Below are positions 63,201-64,000 of a DNA stretch of 64,000 nucleotides, in pieces. Location of the stretch: assembly GCA_963281255.1 (NCBI GenBank), contig OY725488.1, positions 12,435,524 through 12,499,523 on the forward strand. The letters run 5' to 3'. This DNA is from Aphrocallistes beatrix. Its lineage: Eukaryota; Porifera; Hexactinellida; Sceptrulophora; Aphrocallistidae. Numbering within the stretch: the stretch's first letter is position 1; every line of letters starts with the position of its first letter. The notes beneath the pieces are model-generated. The model had not been told where the DNA came from and made no database searches. It worked only from the letters and a program-made list of their open reading frames with translations. The position numbers and the translations under genes are program-made.

Positions 63201-64000
63201 CGAGCTATCGGAGCGGGAAAGTAGGCATTTGATGATGTGAATGAGAAGTGGGGAAAGCGAAAGGGAGTCTTTTGAGTTGGAAATAGCGTGTTAAAGGCGT
63301 TGAAAGGGTGCCTTTTGTCGGTGAGTGGGGGTAGAGTGTGGCATTTTGAGAATGGAATCGAGCTATCGGAGCGGGAAAGTAGGCATTTGATGATGTGAAT
63401 GAGAAGTGGGGAAAGCGAAAGGGAGTCTTTTGAGTTGGAAATAGCGTGTTAAAGGCGTTGAAAGGGTGCCTTTTGTCGGTGAGTGGGGGTAGAGTGTGGC
63501 ATTTTGAGAATGGAATCGAGCTATCGGAGCGGGAAAGTAGGCATTTGATGATGTGAATGAGAAGTGGGGAAAGCGAAAGGGAGTCTTTTGAGTTGGAAAT
63601 AGCGTGTTAAAGGCGTTGAAAGGGTGCCTTTTGTCGGTGAGTGGGGGTAGAGTGTGGCATTTTGAGAATGGAATCGAGCTATCGGAGCGGGAAAGTAGGC
63701 ATTTGATGATGTGAATGAGAAGTGGGGAAAGCGAAAGGGAGTCTTTTGAGTTGGAAATAGCGTGTTAAAGGCGTTGAAAGGGTGCCTTTTGTCGGTGAGT
63801 GGGGGTAGAGTGTGGCATTTTGAGAATGGAATCGAGCTATCGGAGCGGGAAAGTAGGCATTTGATGATGTGAATGAGAAGTGGGGAAAGCGAAAGGGAGT
63901 CTTTTGAGTTGGAAATAGCGTGTTAAAGGCGTTGAAAGGGTGCCTTTTGTCGGTGAGTGGGGGTAGAGTGTGGCATTTTGAGAATGGAATCGAGCTATCG
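60236..64000 (+). repeat. 158-bp satellite, about 24 tandem copies, open at window end
   Basis: The unit starts TGAATGAGAAGTGGGGAAAG and ends CATTTGATGATG; starts at 60237, 60395, 60553 and 60711 give an exact 158-bp period. Copies look identical except for one G-to-T change at 61984 (GAATTGGGG for GAAGTGGGG). The plus strand is rich in G and poor in C (AGTGGGGGTAGAGTG). It is not coding: 158 is not a multiple of three and all frames stop. The length is close to a nucleosome repeat. The array runs to the last base, so its true size is unknown. Confidence 0.97.

Noticed and set aside
60236..64000. Regular array that could be read as a CRISPR
   Set aside because: The 158-bp unit has no variable spacers and the window is eukaryotic; it is a satellite.

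Overview
The window is animal nuclear DNA. It is AT-rich, has spliced genes with GT-AG junctions, TATA-type promoters and animal-only families (DED-like/NACHT/LRR receptors, BPI/LBP proteins, an IRS-type PTB adaptor, a RhoGAP, an NHL-repeat relic), and is crowded with short DNA transposons. Many NLR genes with BPI-like genes and compact promoters fit an early-branching invertebrate such as a sponge, but the sequence alone does not prove the species. I found no tRNA, rRNA or CRISPR that I can support.

Layout. 1-3075: transposon relics only. 3076-3729 (-): orphan single-exon gene with a TATA box. 3777-7116: repeats. 7117-7347 (-): decayed piece of a 7TM paralogue, followed by an intact orphan 7TM gene at 8339-9499 (-). 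10881-12256: a truncated NLR relic. 12355-26160: two tandem units, each an NLR gene (+) facing a BPI/LBP-like gene (-). Unit 1 holds a broken NLR (13469-16814) and BPI1 (17758-19255). Unit 2 holds an intact 1118-residue NLR (20526-23882) and BPI2 (24706-26097). Both units keep the same promoter, untranslated first exon and splice sites. 26850-27731: NHL-repeat pseudogene. 28090-34650: gene-free and packed with pogo-type MITEs. 34654-36441 (-): intronless, GC-rich RhoGAP gene of ARHGAP11 type. 39032-50871 (+): about ten exons of a docking adaptor with an IRS/Dok/FRS2-type PTB domain and a tail full of YxN motifs; its introns are filled with nested elements. 51732-55106 (-): a fourth NLR with three frame breaks. 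55374-56688: an apparently intact DD37D mariner-like transposon. 58190-58887: a hAT derivative with a BED-finger relic. 60236-64000: a near-perfect 158-bp satellite running off the window end.

How the genes may work together. The duplicated NLR plus BPI pairing suggests a small innate-immunity cluster: cytosolic NACHT-LRR sensors with death-fold N-termini next to lipid- or LPS-binding BPI-fold proteins. Much of it is decaying: three of four NLR copies are broken, and both BPI copies have damaged 5' ends. The closeness of the duplicates varies along their length in a way that suggests gene conversion. The RhoGAP and the PTB adaptor look like ordinary signalling genes without an evident link to the cluster. 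Several lesions are single-base or short-repeat indels, so assembly error must be kept in mind for those.
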